This document shows positions 24,319 through 33,206 of a DNA stretch of 36,516 nt, one piece after another. Numbering within the stretch: the first letter of the stretch is position 1; the number at the start of each line of letters is the position of its first letter. Below the pieces are notes generated by a model, which was not told the DNA's origin, did no database searches, and saw nothing but the letters and a program-made list of their open reading frames with translations. Source of the stretch: Treponema sp. (GTDB lineage: Bacteria > Spirochaetota > Spirochaetia > Treponematales > Treponemataceae); contig JAEEYO010000033.1 of NCBI GenBank assembly GCA_016288205.1, forward strand, positions 1-36,516, given 5' to 3'. The translations under genes and the position numbers were made by a program.

Positions 24319-25419
24319 TCAGTTGGCGGAAAGCCATGAGTCAACGGCTGTTTTGTATTTCTCAACGTCCGCGCCCACAATCATCTCGCTGACCACGTTG
24401 CCGTCGGAGTCCACAAGGAAAGTCGTCGGCACATATTGGATTCCAGCGATGAAGTCGCTTACACTCTCTGATGCGAGTATGTTGGTAAAATCCGCGCCCG
24501 CACTGGTGAGTATGTCCTTTGCCTCCTGCACTCCGTCGATGTCATTTTCCGATGTCACGTCGCACACGATGCCAAGCAACTGCACGTCGTTGCCCATGGA
24601 TTTTGACCACTCTGCAAGCTCAGGCATTTCCTTGATGCACGGCCCGCAGAATGTTCCCCACACGTTCACAACCGTGAGTCTCTTACGCGAGAAAAATTCC
24701 TTTGTGATTGTGTTCCCGTCCAAATCGCTCGTCTCAAAGTCCAGATTGTGTTTTATCACCGAGACGGAGTATTCCTGGTCTCCCGCAGCAGGAAGATCCG
24801 CGTCCTCTTCTTCTGCCTCCACGGTTTTGATTTCTATCATTTTCGCTTGCTTCACGGCCTTGGTCACTGCCGCGCTGCATTCTTCGAACAGAGCCCTTTC
24901 CTCGTCGCTCATTCCCTCGCTGTTGTTTTCGGGAAGATCGTAGAGATAGGTGTTTCCGAATTTTTTTCCGAGGATGTTGAATCCCTTTATGATGTCCGCG
25001 TTTTCGTTCGCAGGGTCAAGAAGCTCCTCATACTCCGCGTCTGGAATCACAAGAATCTGGGCGAGCAATTTTTGGTGCACGGCAAGGTCAGCGTAAAGTT
25101 TGTTCAGGAAATCATTCTGCTCTTCCTCTTCCGAAAGTGAGTTCCATTCGTCTCCGGCTGCGTTAAAGATTTTGTCAATCTCGGCCTCGTCGGAAAATGT
25201 AATCATCGCGCAGGGAAAATGCGTCATTCCGCTTCCGATTTGATTAATCTCAATGCCCTTGTCCTTGTAGGATTCGTCGAGCGGCAGAAACACACCGACC
25301 TCATCAAGCCTCATTCCGTTCTGGTTTCCGTTGCATCCCGGCGCAATCAGTAAAATAAAAGCTGCAAAAAAAATTACAAATGTCTTGGTAAAAAATCCGT
25401 TCATTTTCATGCCGTTCAT
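24319..25419 (-). CDS. TlpA-like thioredoxin-fold lipoprotein
   Basis: About 366 residues, with ATGs at 25419, 25410 and 25404; none has a strong Shine-Dalgarno, so the exact start is uncertain. The N-terminus is a lipoprotein signal (FVIFFAAFILLIAPGC). The first half is an acidic region without a recognised domain. The C-terminal 130 residues are a TlpA/ResA thioredoxin fold: VVNVWGTFCGPCIKEMPEL with the CGPC active site, then VPTTFLVDSDGNVV with the cis-proline loop. It should reduce or oxidise thiols at the cell surface. It heads the redox operon and is divergent from aroDE. Confidence 0.85.
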   Translation of the reverse strand: MNGMKMNGFFTKTFVIFFAAFILLIAPGCNGNQNGMRLDEVGVFLPLDESYKDKGIEINQIGSGMTHFPCAMITFSDEAEIDKIFNAAGDEWNSLSEEEEQNDFLNKLYADLAVHQKLLAQILVIPDAEYEELLDPANENADIIKGFNILGKKFGNTYLYDLPENNSEGMSDEERALFEECSAAVTKAVKQAKMIEIKTVEAEEEDADLPAAGDQEYSVSVIKHNLDFETSDLDGNTITKEFFSRKRLTVVNVWGTFCGPCIKEMPELAEWSKSMGNDVQLLGIVCDVTSENDIDGVQEAKDILTSAGADFTNILASESVSDFIAGIQYVPTTFLVDSDGNVVSEMIVGADVEKYKTAVDSWLSAN

Positions 25420-25539
25420 TTTATCATATATAGGAAAAAATCTCAATTCTCAATTCCCAACTTTCCGCTCCTATTCCCAAAATCAATGCAATATGCTATC
25501 ATCACTTAATGCGTTTTGAGACGCATCTGGGGGTATATT

Positions 25540-27036
25540 ATGAGTCGTCCATTGGTCTGCCTGACTCTGACAGGAAAGACTCTGCAGGAAGATTTTGAGA
25601 CGTTGGAAAAGTACCGCAGTTATGTTGACGTGGCTGAGCTTCGCGCGGATTTTCTTGATGATGACGAGAGGCATTTGATAAAAAAATTTCCTAACATGGC
25701 GAAGATGCCGTGCATTCTTACAATCAGACGCAAGATTGACGGCGGAATGTTCGTGGAGGGGGAGGCGAACCGGTCAGTGCTTTTCGCGAGGGCACTTTCT
25801 TTTGTTGATGAGGACAAGGCGAAGAATTTTGCCTACGTGGATTTTGAGGATGACTTCCATGTTTCCTCTCTGCAGGACGCGGCTTTGGCTTACGGACTCA
25901 GAATCATCAGGAGCCTGCATGTCATGGATGGACCGGTTGCGAATCTGGCGCAGAGACTGGAGGAACTCAGGGACTCCGAATTTGAGATTCCGAAAATCGC
26001 GTTCATGCCGCACACTCTTGATGACGTGAGGCGTGTGTTCGAGGAGGCGAAAAACCTGAAGGACAACAACCACATCATTGTCGCGATGGGGCCGATGGGA
26101 ACTCCGACGCGCATTCTGGGTGCGAGGCTGAAAAATTTCCTCACGTTCACTTCCCCGATCGAGACTTTGGCGAACATTCCCGCGCTCGGACATCTGGATC
26201 CGGTTACCCTCTGCGAGACGTTCCGCTTCCGCTCAATCAATGACGACACTTCCATTTTCGGCATTACCGGATGGCCGCTCGTTCAGACATCAAGTCCTGA
26301 GCTCCACAACTACGGGTATGAGAAGCACAAGATGAATTCTGTCTACATTCCGATCCGCTCGCAGTCATTTTCCGAAGTCCTGAATTTTGCCGATACCGTT
26401 GACGTAAAGGGACTCTCCGTTACGATTCCACACAAGGAGGCTGCCCTGAGTTCGGTGAACCATGCGGCTGCAAAGGCGAGGTCAATCGGCGCGTGCAATA
26501 CTCTCGTGAAAGATTCCGACGGCATCTGGAACGGATACAATACCGACGTGACCGGATTCACGAAATCTCTGCTTGAGTTTACAGGGACGAAAAATCTCTC
26601 GCGGTGGAGGGTCGCCATAATCGGTGCCGGCGGTGCTGCGAGGGCCGTGGCTTATGCGATCAAGGAGCTCAAGGGCAACGCGTGCATTTTCAACAGGACG
26701 CTTTCAAAGGCGAAACCCATAGCCGAGCAATACGGATTCAAATATGCGACTCTTTCCGAGGACAATCTGGATTTGCTGAAAAAATACAACGACCTGATCG
26801 TGCAGACAACGTCACTCGGGATGAACAGCAGGGAACCGTCAAACGAAAAGAACGATCCAATTTTCTTCTACGACTTCACCGGAAAGGAGATGCTTTTTGA
26901 TCTTGTGTACGTTCCGTCCGTTACGCCGATTATGGCCCGTGCGTCCAAGGCGGGATGCAGGTTCTGCAACGGATATGAGATGCTGCGCTACCAGGGTTAC
27001 GAGCAGTTCAAACTTTTCACGGATAAGGATTACTGA
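25540..27036 (+). CDS. aroDE: Bifunctional 3-dehydroquinate dehydratase / shikimate dehydrogenase
   Basis: A 498-residue fusion starting at the ATG at 25540, which has GGGGG about seven bases upstream; an earlier TTG at 25516 was not chosen. Residues 1-225 are type I dehydroquinase: AELRADF (about 32-38), catalytic histidine in IRSLHV (about 127) and Schiff-base lysine in PKIAFM (about 152). Residues 238-498 are shikimate dehydrogenase: GWPLVQTSSPELHN, SVTIPHKEA with catalytic K299, GYNTDVTGF with D336, and the NADP loop GAGGAAR (362-368). It performs two consecutive steps of the shikimate pathway. The substrate loop reads QTSSP where most AroE proteins have HSxSP, a conservative change. rpiA follows after 18 bases, so the two form an operon. 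Confidence 0.93.
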   Translation: MSRPLVCLTLTGKTLQEDFETLEKYRSYVDVAELRADFLDDDERHLIKKFPNMAKMPCILTIRRKIDGGMFVEGEANRSVLFARALSFVDEDKAKNFAYVDFEDDFHVSSLQDAALAYGLRIIRSLHVMDGPVANLAQRLEELRDSEFEIPKIAFMPHTLDDVRRVFEEAKNLKDNNHIIVAMGPMGTPTRILGARLKNFLTFTSPIETLANIPALGHLDPVTLCETFRFRSINDDTSIFGITGWPLVQTSSPELHNYGYEKHKMNSVYIPIRSQSFSEVLNFADTVDVKGLSVTIPHKEAALSSVNHAAAKARSIGACNTLVKDSDGIWNGYNTDVTGFTKSLLEFTGTKNLSRWRVAIIGAGGAARAVAYAIKELKGNACIFNRTLSKAKPIAEQYGFKYATLSEDNLDLLKKYNDLIVQTTSLGMNSREPSNEKNDPIFFYDFTGKEMLFDLVYVPSVTPIMARASKAGCRFCNGYEMLRYQGYEQFKLFTDKDY

Positions 27037-27054
27037 TTTTATATGGAGGACAAA

Positions 27055-27774
27055 ATGATAAGCAAGGATGAGCAGAAAGTTCTGGCGGCAAGGACTGCCA
27101 TAGACACTCTGATTCAGGAAGGAAAAATTTTCAGCGGAATGAAAATCGGACTTGGGACCGGATCCACGGCGATGCCTGCTGTGAAACGGCTCAGCGAGAG
27201 AATTGAGGACGGAACCTTGAAGGACATCCGTGCGGTTGCGACAAGTTTCCAGACCACGCTTGAGTGCGAGAGACTCGGAATCCCGGTGTACTCCCTCAAC
27301 GACCGCGCAATTTCGGGCAAGCTTGATCTTGCGATTGACGGTGCTGACGAGGTGGGGCCTGCGAGAACTCTGATCAAGGGTGGCGGGGCTGCTCTTCTCC
27401 GTGAGAAAATCATTGCGTACAGTGCGGAGACCTTTGCCATTGTGGCGGATGAGTCAAAGGCTGTTGAGACCCACGGAACGGGATTTGCCCTTCCGGTTGA
27501 GATTATTCCAGAGGCGAGGGTGTGCGTCGTCATGGCCATGGAAAAACTTGGTGCGAGCTGTGTTCTCCGCGAGGGTGTGAGAAAGGCTGGGCCTGTAATC
27601 ACCGACAACGGAAACATGATTCTGGACTGTCTGTGGAAGACTCCTGTGGATGCCGCCGAGATGGAGGAAAAAATAAACGATATAACCGGAGTGGTCGAGT
27701 GCGGATTTTTCACCAAGCTTCCACCGATCGTATTCATTGCGAAATCAGACGGAAGCGTTGAGGTCAGAAGATAG
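27055..27774 (+). CDS. rpiA: Ribose-5-phosphate isomerase A
   Basis: A 239-residue protein. ATGs are at 27043 and 27055; GGAGG between them is correctly spaced for the second, which is preferred. GLGTGSTA (32-39), IDGADEV (94-100) and KGGGAALLREK (108-118) are the substrate-binding and catalytic motifs of RpiA, which interconverts ribose 5-phosphate and ribulose 5-phosphate in the pentose phosphate pathway. A conserved MILDC block occurs near residue 190. It lies 18 bases after aroDE, so a single mRNA links sugar-phosphate supply and aromatic biosynthesis. A long hairpin follows before the converging PASTA gene. Confidence 0.94.
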   Translation: MISKDEQKVLAARTAIDTLIQEGKIFSGMKIGLGTGSTAMPAVKRLSERIEDGTLKDIRAVATSFQTTLECERLGIPVYSLNDRAISGKLDLAIDGADEVGPARTLIKGGGAALLREKIIAYSAETFAIVADESKAVETHGTGFALPVEIIPEARVCVVMAMEKLGASCVLREGVRKAGPVITDNGNMILDCLWKTPVDAAEMEEKINDITGVVECGFFTKLPPIVFIAKSDGSVEVRR

Positions 27775-27788
27775 GAGTGAGGAATGAG

Positions 27789-27828
27789 AAGTGGGGAGTG
27801 AGTACTAAGCACTTTCCACTCTCCACTT
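27789..27828. repeat. Hairpin-forming repeat between rpiA and the PASTA gene
   Basis: AAGTGGGGAGTG (27789-27800) pairs with CACTCTCCACTT (27817-27828) over 12 bases with one G-T pair. There is no T-run, but the position between convergent genes suggests bidirectional termination or an intergenic repeat. Confidence 0.5.
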
Positions 27829-27840
27829 TCATCTTTCCAC

Positions 27841-29172
27841 TTACTGTGCGTTTTGTCTTGTGATTACTTTGTCCATTGCGAAAAGCGTCAGGACGGAATT
27901 TTTCTTTACCATGTACGGAATTGAGATGTCTCCGCCCGGATGTGCGAAGTCAATGAGCACTGTGAGGTTTCCTGAGCTGTCCGCCGCCTCAAGACGCACG
28001 TTTACCGGGTAGGGGTATGTGGTCATTGTGTACTTGAAGACTCCGTATACCGTGTTGCTTTCCTCGCTCGTTGCGGGAATTGCGATCTCCGCGTTTACGT
28101 GGCCGTACATCTCAATTTCTTCGCCGGCTTTTTCAACCGATGTCACCACAGCGTTTCCGTCCGCGGCATCAAGAGCTGTGAAGTCGAAAAGAACCGGACT
28201 CTTTGCCATCTGTGCGAGAACCTGCTGCACGTTCATTCCCTTGATGTTCGGAACCGTTGTCTTTACTGCCTCGTCTCCGCTGCTGACCACGAGATAAACC
28301 TTCGTTCTGTCAAGCGGTGTGTCCGGGGCCGGGTACTGCGCGAGGATCTGTCCTTTTGGCTTTGTGCTCTGCTGATACACGATGGGCGCAATCTCCATGT
28401 GGGTCACGTCGTTGGTGAGTCCCTGCAGGGTCGCGAGTACGGAATCGGCGTCCTTTCCGACGTAGGATCCGAGTGTCTCTGTGTAGAGTCCGCGGCTTAC
28501 CGTGAGAGTGACGCTTCTGTATGCCTTGATGATGGAGCCCTGGGCCGGTTCCTGCTCAAGCACCATGCCTTCCTCGCCGGGGAGGTCTGAGTAGCGCAGG
28601 TTGATTTTCGGATAAAGCTCCTTGGTCTGCAATTCCAGGATGGCGGTTGTGAGAGGCTTTCCTGTTACGGACGGCATCATCACCTTTTCCTCTCCCTGCA
28701 CGGAGTAGAAGAACACTGCCATGGCGACCATGACCATAATGAAAAGCGACAGGAAAATCGTGAGGAAGAGAACCCATCCGCCGGAAACTACGTTCTCAAG
28801 CAGCCCCTTGAACGAAGTGCCGAATTTGCCGGGCTTTTTCTCTTTTTTCTCAGGTTTTTCCTTCTTTTCCTTTTTCTCTTTCTTCCATTTATTCAGTATT
28901 GAGTCGGACTTCTCCTCCGGAATCTCAACGCTCATGCTCTCGTCCACCAGGGTCGCGTCAAAATCAATTCCGCTTCCGTTGCTCTCTCCGGCAGTCACAG
29001 TGTCATCGGAGCCGACGGAACTGGTTGAGTTGATGTCAGTGATTGTAATATCGTCGGTGCTTTCGCTTCTGGTCTCAAAATTTGTTGTGATGCCATCGTT
29101 GATGTCGCCGCTTGCGATTGTGTCATCGTTCGTGCTGACTTTGGTGGAATCACTTTTTCTCCTAGCGCTCAT
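27841..29172 (-). CDS. PASTA-repeat membrane protein
   Basis: The start at 29172 (MSARRKSDST) has AGAGGAAA upstream; a longer frame has no ribosome site. The 443-residue product has an acidic Ser/Thr-rich N-terminus (1-90), a run of alternating lysine and glutamate (97-113), one transmembrane helix (133-156) and three PASTA domains (about 165-228, 233-299 and 306-366), then a beta-rich tail. PASTA domains bind muropeptides or beta-lactams in the cell wall. There is no kinase domain, unlike PknB, so the cytoplasmic tail must act by interaction. It follows fmt by 97 bases on the same strand, a common treponemal arrangement. Topology is cytoplasmic N-terminus and periplasmic PASTA part. Confidence 0.85.
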   Translation of the reverse strand: MSARRKSDSTKVSTNDDTIASGDINDGITTNFETRSESTDDITITDINSTSSVGSDDTVTAGESNGSGIDFDATLVDESMSVEIPEEKSDSILNKWKKEKKEKKEKPEKKEKKPGKFGTSFKGLLENVVSGGWVLFLTIFLSLFIMVMVAMAVFFYSVQGEEKVMMPSVTGKPLTTAILELQTKELYPKINLRYSDLPGEEGMVLEQEPAQGSIIKAYRSVTLTVSRGLYTETLGSYVGKDADSVLATLQGLTNDVTHMEIAPIVYQQSTKPKGQILAQYPAPDTPLDRTKVYLVVSSGDEAVKTTVPNIKGMNVQQVLAQMAKSPVLFDFTALDAADGNAVVTSVEKAGEEIEMYGHVNAEIAIPATSEESNTVYGVFKYTMTTYPYPVNVRLEAADSSGNLTVLIDFAHPGGDISIPYMVKKNSVLTLFAMDKVITRQNAQ

Positions 29173-29269
29173 AAAACAATTTCCTCTTCCTAAAAAAATC
29201 CAGCCGCGCATACGGCCATCTATTTTCCTTCAGTTAAATAGTATCAGATTTCGGCTCTTTTTTCAATCG

Positions 29270-30283
29270 CTACTCAAGAACCGAGCCGATGAAATTTCTC
29301 GCTCCGTTCATGAAGGATTTGAAATCCATCGCTTTCTTTGCCTGCCACTGGAGCTCGGTCGCAATCAGCACTCCGCTTCCGGTCTGAATCAGGATGCCCC
29401 TCTGTTTGTGGTAGGCGATGACTGTTCCGGGGATCGCGGGAGTCTCTTTCGGAACCGTGTTGTCCTGCATTGCGACTTTTTCCGCTGACCGTGCCTTGAG
29501 GATCCTGAGCGTCTGTCCGTTGCATGTCGTGAAGCATCCCGGCCAAGGTGTGTACGCCCTGATCTGAGCGTCAATCTTTTCGGCTGAGTTCCGCCAGTTG
29601 ATTTTTCCGTCCTCTTTTTTGATTATGGAGCAGTATGACGCCGGGCCCCTCTGCGGATATGAGTGGGGAAGCTCGTGGTGCTTGGCGATGTAGCGCAGGA
29701 TCGTGGTGATTGATATGGCTCCGTGCAGGGCGACTTCCTTCAAAAGCGACTCTGCGGTTTCGGTTCCTGTGAGGGTCCATCTCTGCATGCTCAGTATGTC
29801 TCCCTCGTCAATTCCCAGCGCCATTTTCTGTATGCTGATTCCGGTCTCGCTGTCTCCGTTCAAAATTGCCTGGTTTACGGGTGTGGCCCCGCGGTATTTG
29901 GGGAGAAGGGAGGGGTGGATGTTGATTCCGCCGTATTTGAAAAGGGAGAAAAATTTCGGTCCGAGTATGTGTCCGTAGGCGAAACAGATGAAGATGTCCG
30001 GGTGGATTGAAGCAATCTGCTCGCGTGCCTCTTCCTTTAAATGCTCCGGGGTCAGGATTACGATTCCGTCATCGCGTGCCTCGTTCCAAATCTGCGCGTA
30101 GTGTGCCACCTCGGTCGGGATTAAATCCTTGTGGCGTCCCTGCATGGATGGCGGATTTGAGAGCACACCGACAACCTTGTAATGCTCTTCGGGAATGGAT
30201 GAGGACATATAGCTGTCTTTTAGAATCAGTTCCAGTGCCCTTGATGAGGCTGCCGGACTTCCCGCGTACAGAACCCTAAGCAT
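29270..30283 (-). CDS. fmt: Methionyl-tRNA formyltransferase
   Basis: The 337-residue enzyme starts at the ATG ending at 30283, with AGAGGGG upstream, overlapping the def stop by eight bases. The formyltransferase core is GGINIHPSLLPKYRGATPVNQAILNGDSETGISIQKM, with catalytic N121 and H123 and the later IDEGDIL aspartate. The C-terminal domain (about 215-337) carries the tRNA-binding fold. It transfers a formyl group from 10-formyl-tetrahydrofolate to initiator Met-tRNA. Pairing with def, which removes that formyl group, is the conserved arrangement. Confidence 0.95.
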   Translation of the reverse strand: MLRVLYAGSPAASSRALELILKDSYMSSSIPEEHYKVVGVLSNPPSMQGRHKDLIPTEVAHYAQIWNEARDDGIVILTPEHLKEEAREQIASIHPDIFICFAYGHILGPKFFSLFKYGGINIHPSLLPKYRGATPVNQAILNGDSETGISIQKMALGIDEGDILSMQRWTLTGTETAESLLKEVALHGAISITTILRYIAKHHELPHSYPQRGPASYCSIIKKEDGKINWRNSAEKIDAQIRAYTPWPGCFTTCNGQTLRILKARSAEKVAMQDNTVPKETPAIPGTVIAYHKQRGILIQTGSGVLIATELQWQAKKAMDFKSFMNGARNFIGSVLE

Positions 30284-30854
30284 TGCCCCTCTTTTCCTTT
30301 CCGGCTTTTTTCGCTGCGATCCGCGCCTGCTTTTTGGCCTTTTCCTCGGCTTTTTTTGCGGCTCTCTCGGCTCTCTTCTTGAACTGCTCCTCGGTCTTCG
30401 CCTTGAAATCAGCGTCTCCGCGGTCAATGTAGAGGATTCCGTCCAGATGGTCGTTCTCGTGCTGGATTACCCTCGCAAGAAGTCCCTCCGCCCCGTCAAT
30501 TGTAAACGGCTTTCCGTTCCTGTCCAGGGCTGAGACCGAAACCTTCGACGGTCTTTTGATATTCTCATAGAATCCGGGGATGGAAAGACATCCTTCCTCG
30601 TAGTCCACCATGTCGTCTGATGTTTTCGTTATTACGGGATTGATAAAGACGCGGGGAACCTCGTCATCTGCGATCACGACAAAGAAACGCTTTGCTATTC
30701 CGACCTGCGGCGCCGCAAGACCCACTCCGTTCGCAGCTTCCATGGTCGTGAACATTTCGTCCAGAACCGAGCGGAACTCATCGTTTATTTCTTCCGGCTT
30801 AACTTCCGAGCATTTTTCCCTGAGCACTTCTTCGCCCAGCTTGTAAATTTTCAT
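30276..30854 (-). CDS. def: Peptide deformylase
   Basis: A 192-residue protein with all three metal-site motifs: GVGLAAPQ (43-50), EGCLS (87-91, ligand C89) and QHENDH (131-136, ligands H132 and H136, catalytic E133). It removes the formyl group from nascent proteins. The C-terminal 40 residues, an extension beyond the usual 165-170, are rich in lysine and alanine and probably form a charged helix that may contact the ribosome. It overlaps fmt by eight bases and follows the sigma factor gene by 84 bases on the same strand. Confidence 0.95.
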   Translation of the reverse strand: MKIYKLGEEVLREKCSEVKPEEINDEFRSVLDEMFTTMEAANGVGLAAPQVGIAKRFFVVIADDEVPRVFINPVITKTSDDMVDYEEGCLSIPGFYENIKRPSKVSVSALDRNGKPFTIDGAEGLLARVIQHENDHLDGILYIDRGDADFKAKTEEQFKKRAERAAKKAEEKAKKQARIAAKKAGKEKRGNA

Positions 30855-30938
30855 AGGCCTCTCGATTCTCCCGCAAAACTAAATTTAAGCGATAGAATTA
30901 TATCACAAACGGAAGTCTTGTTCAAGAGAGCGGAAAAA

Positions 30939-31778
30939 CTATGCCACGAGACCTTCGAGCCTGGACATCCTTACCGGGTGATGCATGCGTACCAGGGCGC
31001 GCTTTTCAATCTGGCGGATTCTTTCCTTCGTGAGATTGCAGATGTCGCCGACTTCCTTGAGGGACATGGGCTTCTCACCGTTCAGACCGTAGCGCAGGCG
31101 GAGCACTTTGGCTTCGTTGGGACGCAGGGTTCTGAGCACGGCATCAATCTCTTCCTTCATTGACTCGTTGATTGCGTATTCTTCGGGAGTGGGGCTGGTT
31201 GAGTCCTCGATGTATTCGCCGAGCGTCTTTTTGTTGTTTCCGTCAAACGAAACCTGTGCGTCAAGGCTTATGAGATCGCGTGAAAGATTCAGCATCTCGC
31301 GCACGTGATCGGCATCCATGTTGAGCATCTTTCCGACCTCGCGGATTTCCATGTCCTCGCTCTTGTTGTGTCCCACGCTCTTCATGGCCTTTTCAATCTG
31401 CACAAGCTCGTTCGCACGGTTCAGGGGCAGACGGATCGCGCGGCTCTTCTCACAGATTGCCTTGAGAATTGACTGTCTGATCCACCAGACGGCGTAAGAG
31501 ATGAAGTGATATCCCTTGCTCACGTCGAAACGCTCGATGGCCGTAAGAAGCCCGATGTTTCCCTCGCTGATCAGGTCCTCAAGCGGAAGACCCTGGTTCT
31601 GGTATTTTTTGGCCACGTTCACCACAAAGCGGAGGTTTGCGCTCACGATTTTCCTCTTCGCCTCTCTGTCTCCGGCGGCAGCCCTGATGGCCAGTTCATT
31701 CTCCTCTTCGCGTGTAAGAAGCGGAATCCTGCTGATTTCTTTCAGATACATGTTCAAAATCTTTTCGTCGCTGACCAT
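30939..31778 (-). CDS. RNA polymerase sigma70-family factor lacking region 1.1
   Basis: The start at 31778 is fixed by AGGAG seven bases upstream. The 279-residue factor has region 1.2 (LNMYLKEISRIPLLTREEENELA), region 2 (LEDLISEGNIGLLTAIERFDVSKGYHFISYAVWWIRQSI), region 3 and region 4 (LRLRYGLNGEKPMSLKEVGDICNLTKERIRQIEKRAL). Region 1.1 and the long non-conserved insert of primary RpoD proteins are absent, so it is a group 2-like factor or a compact housekeeping sigma. All promoter-contacting motifs are normal, and it would be expected to recognise -35/-10 promoters like those listed here. Sequences around def and fmt suggest co-transcription. Confidence 0.9.
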   Translation of the reverse strand: MVSDEKILNMYLKEISRIPLLTREEENELAIRAAAGDREAKRKIVSANLRFVVNVAKKYQNQGLPLEDLISEGNIGLLTAIERFDVSKGYHFISYAVWWIRQSILKAICEKSRAIRLPLNRANELVQIEKAMKSVGHNKSEDMEIREVGKMLNMDADHVREMLNLSRDLISLDAQVSFDGNNKKTLGEYIEDSTSPTPEEYAINESMKEEIDAVLRTLRPNEAKVLRLRYGLNGEKPMSLKEVGDICNLTKERIRQIEKRALVRMHHPVRMSRLEGLVA

Positions 31779-32143
31779 TTTATTCTCCTGCCAAATGATT
31801 TGTGGGACCAGCCCTGTAAAACTCTCACTTATGTATATAGCAAGTTGCGTGCCAAGCGGTGAATGAGAGTGAATTTTTTTGTGAAAAATGTTCCGGGGTG
31901 GATTCAAGAATGTCGGTCAGGGATGTCACCGAAGCGGCTAATTATATATGTTGAAATGAGTTCGGCTTGGAATCCTTGCTTTTGTCGGGACTGGGGTGAT
32001 TTTTTTGCGGTATGGCGTTTTAGGGCGGTTTTGGTAAAATTACACAGACGGGTGAGCCGCTTGAGTGTCATTTTGATACAGCGGCGTTTTTTTCATGTGT
32101 TTGTGGGTTATTTTGCCACACTCCGTATCATTCCGGGACGGAT
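31779..32143. other. Non-coding gap, no gene seen
   Basis: This 365-base stretch lies between the sigma factor start and the end of the ankyrin gene. It presumably holds the sigma factor's promoter; TATATA-like sequences lie near 31830-31840 on the minus strand, without a convincing -35. Two loosely similar blocks, ATTTTGATACAGCGGCG (near 32070) and ATTTTGCCACACTCCG (near 32112), are the only repeats I can see. No convincing coding frame is visible. Confidence 0.6.
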
Positions 32144-33106
32144 TTATTCGTAGAGCTTGATTGTGACCAGCTGGCTTATGTCCTTTGCCTGGAAGTCCAC
32201 GAATTTGTAGAGAGCGTCCGAATTCAGCGTAATCAGGGATGTGTCCGGGGACGGATTCTCAACGTAGTTGCCGCCGTTTATGATCACCCACTGATACGGT
32301 GCGACCGGATTTTTTCCCATGCACGCCATCAGCATGTATGTCTCCTGGGATTTTGCCGTCTCGACCAGTTTCTTCAGGATGGTGTCGGTGTCGTAATAGT
32401 TGTTTATCTCAGCGTCGAAGCCCATGGACCTGAGTGTTTTTGCCACTTTTGCCTGATTCAGGGTCGCAATCTGCTGTCCGTCCGTCACCGTCTCGTCAAG
32501 GATGTCGTACTCAAGCAGCATGGCGGGAGTGAAATCCGGGAAAAAGCTTGCGACTACGGCATAAATGCAGATGAAGGTGTTTCCGAATTCCCCGATGGTC
32601 GGCTCGTGGTATTTGAACTCCTCCGATCCGTGTTTCATCAGGAGCTTCCTTGTTTTTTCCGCGCGGCTTTTGGCTGTGGACGGAATGTCTTGCTCCGAGT
32701 AGAATTTGTAGGTGCTGAACTGGGTGGTGTCTATCGGCCTGAGGTTCGAGAGACTGTCCTTTCTGTTCACGTCCACCTTGTATTTCAGGAGGACCGCCAG
32801 CTTTTCATGGGAGCATGAATAGGAGAGCGCGTGCAGCAATGAGATGTTGTTTTCGACCGGGACATCAAAGTTGAAGCCCTTTCTTGCCAGCAGGGAACAT
32901 GCTTTTTTGAAATCCTTGTCGTTGAAATAGGCCAGGGAGAGCTGGACGTTCATGCCCGACTCATTGACTTCATTCAGGTCCGCACCCTGTTTTACGAGTT
33001 TTTCAAAGGTCTTGTAGTCCTGATTTTTTGCCGCATCGATTAATGGGCCCGCGAAAAGGCTTGCACCGATGGAACACAATAAGACGAGTATGGTAAGTTT
33101 TTTCAC
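32144..33106 (-). CDS. Exported ankyrin-repeat protein
   Basis: A 320-residue protein with a signal peptide (MKKLTILVLLCSIGASLFA) and a GTG start at 33106 with GGAGAG upstream. Residues 20-145 contain about three ankyrin-type helix-loop-helix repeats (LVKQGADLNEVNESG, LLARKGFNFDVPVENN, LLKYKVDVNRKDSLSN). Residues 165-320 (IGEFGNTFICIYAVVASFFPDF ... PYQWVIINGGNYVENPSPDTSLITL) form a second domain that I do not recognise; it looks like a compact mixed fold. It should be exported to the periplasm or outside. It is transcribed toward the sigma factor gene, with groES upstream on the same strand. Confidence 0.78.
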   Translation of the reverse strand: MKKLTILVLLCSIGASLFAGPLIDAAKNQDYKTFEKLVKQGADLNEVNESGMNVQLSLAYFNDKDFKKACSLLARKGFNFDVPVENNISLLHALSYSCSHEKLAVLLKYKVDVNRKDSLSNLRPIDTTQFSTYKFYSEQDIPSTAKSRAEKTRKLLMKHGSEEFKYHEPTIGEFGNTFICIYAVVASFFPDFTPAMLLEYDILDETVTDGQQIATLNQAKVAKTLRSMGFDAEINNYYDTDTILKKLVETAKSQETYMLMACMGKNPVAPYQWVIINGGNYVENPSPDTSLITLNSDALYKFVDFQAKDISQLVTIKLYE

Positions 33107-33206
33107 TGTTTTGCTCTCCGTAGGATTTTTCTTGGCTCTTGTGGGACAATCCCAGAATCCGTCAGAATCATGGAACTGCCCCTAATGCCGCGTCTTGTAA
33201 CGGAAT

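Noticed and set aside
25516..25540. TTG start extending aroDE by eight residues
   Set aside because: The ATG at 25540 has a correctly spaced GGGGG and gives the normal dehydroquinase N-terminus.
31863..32153. Plus-strand open frame of 96 codons in the gap next to the sigma gene
   Set aside because: No ribosome site, atypical residue composition and overlap with the end of the ankyrin gene.
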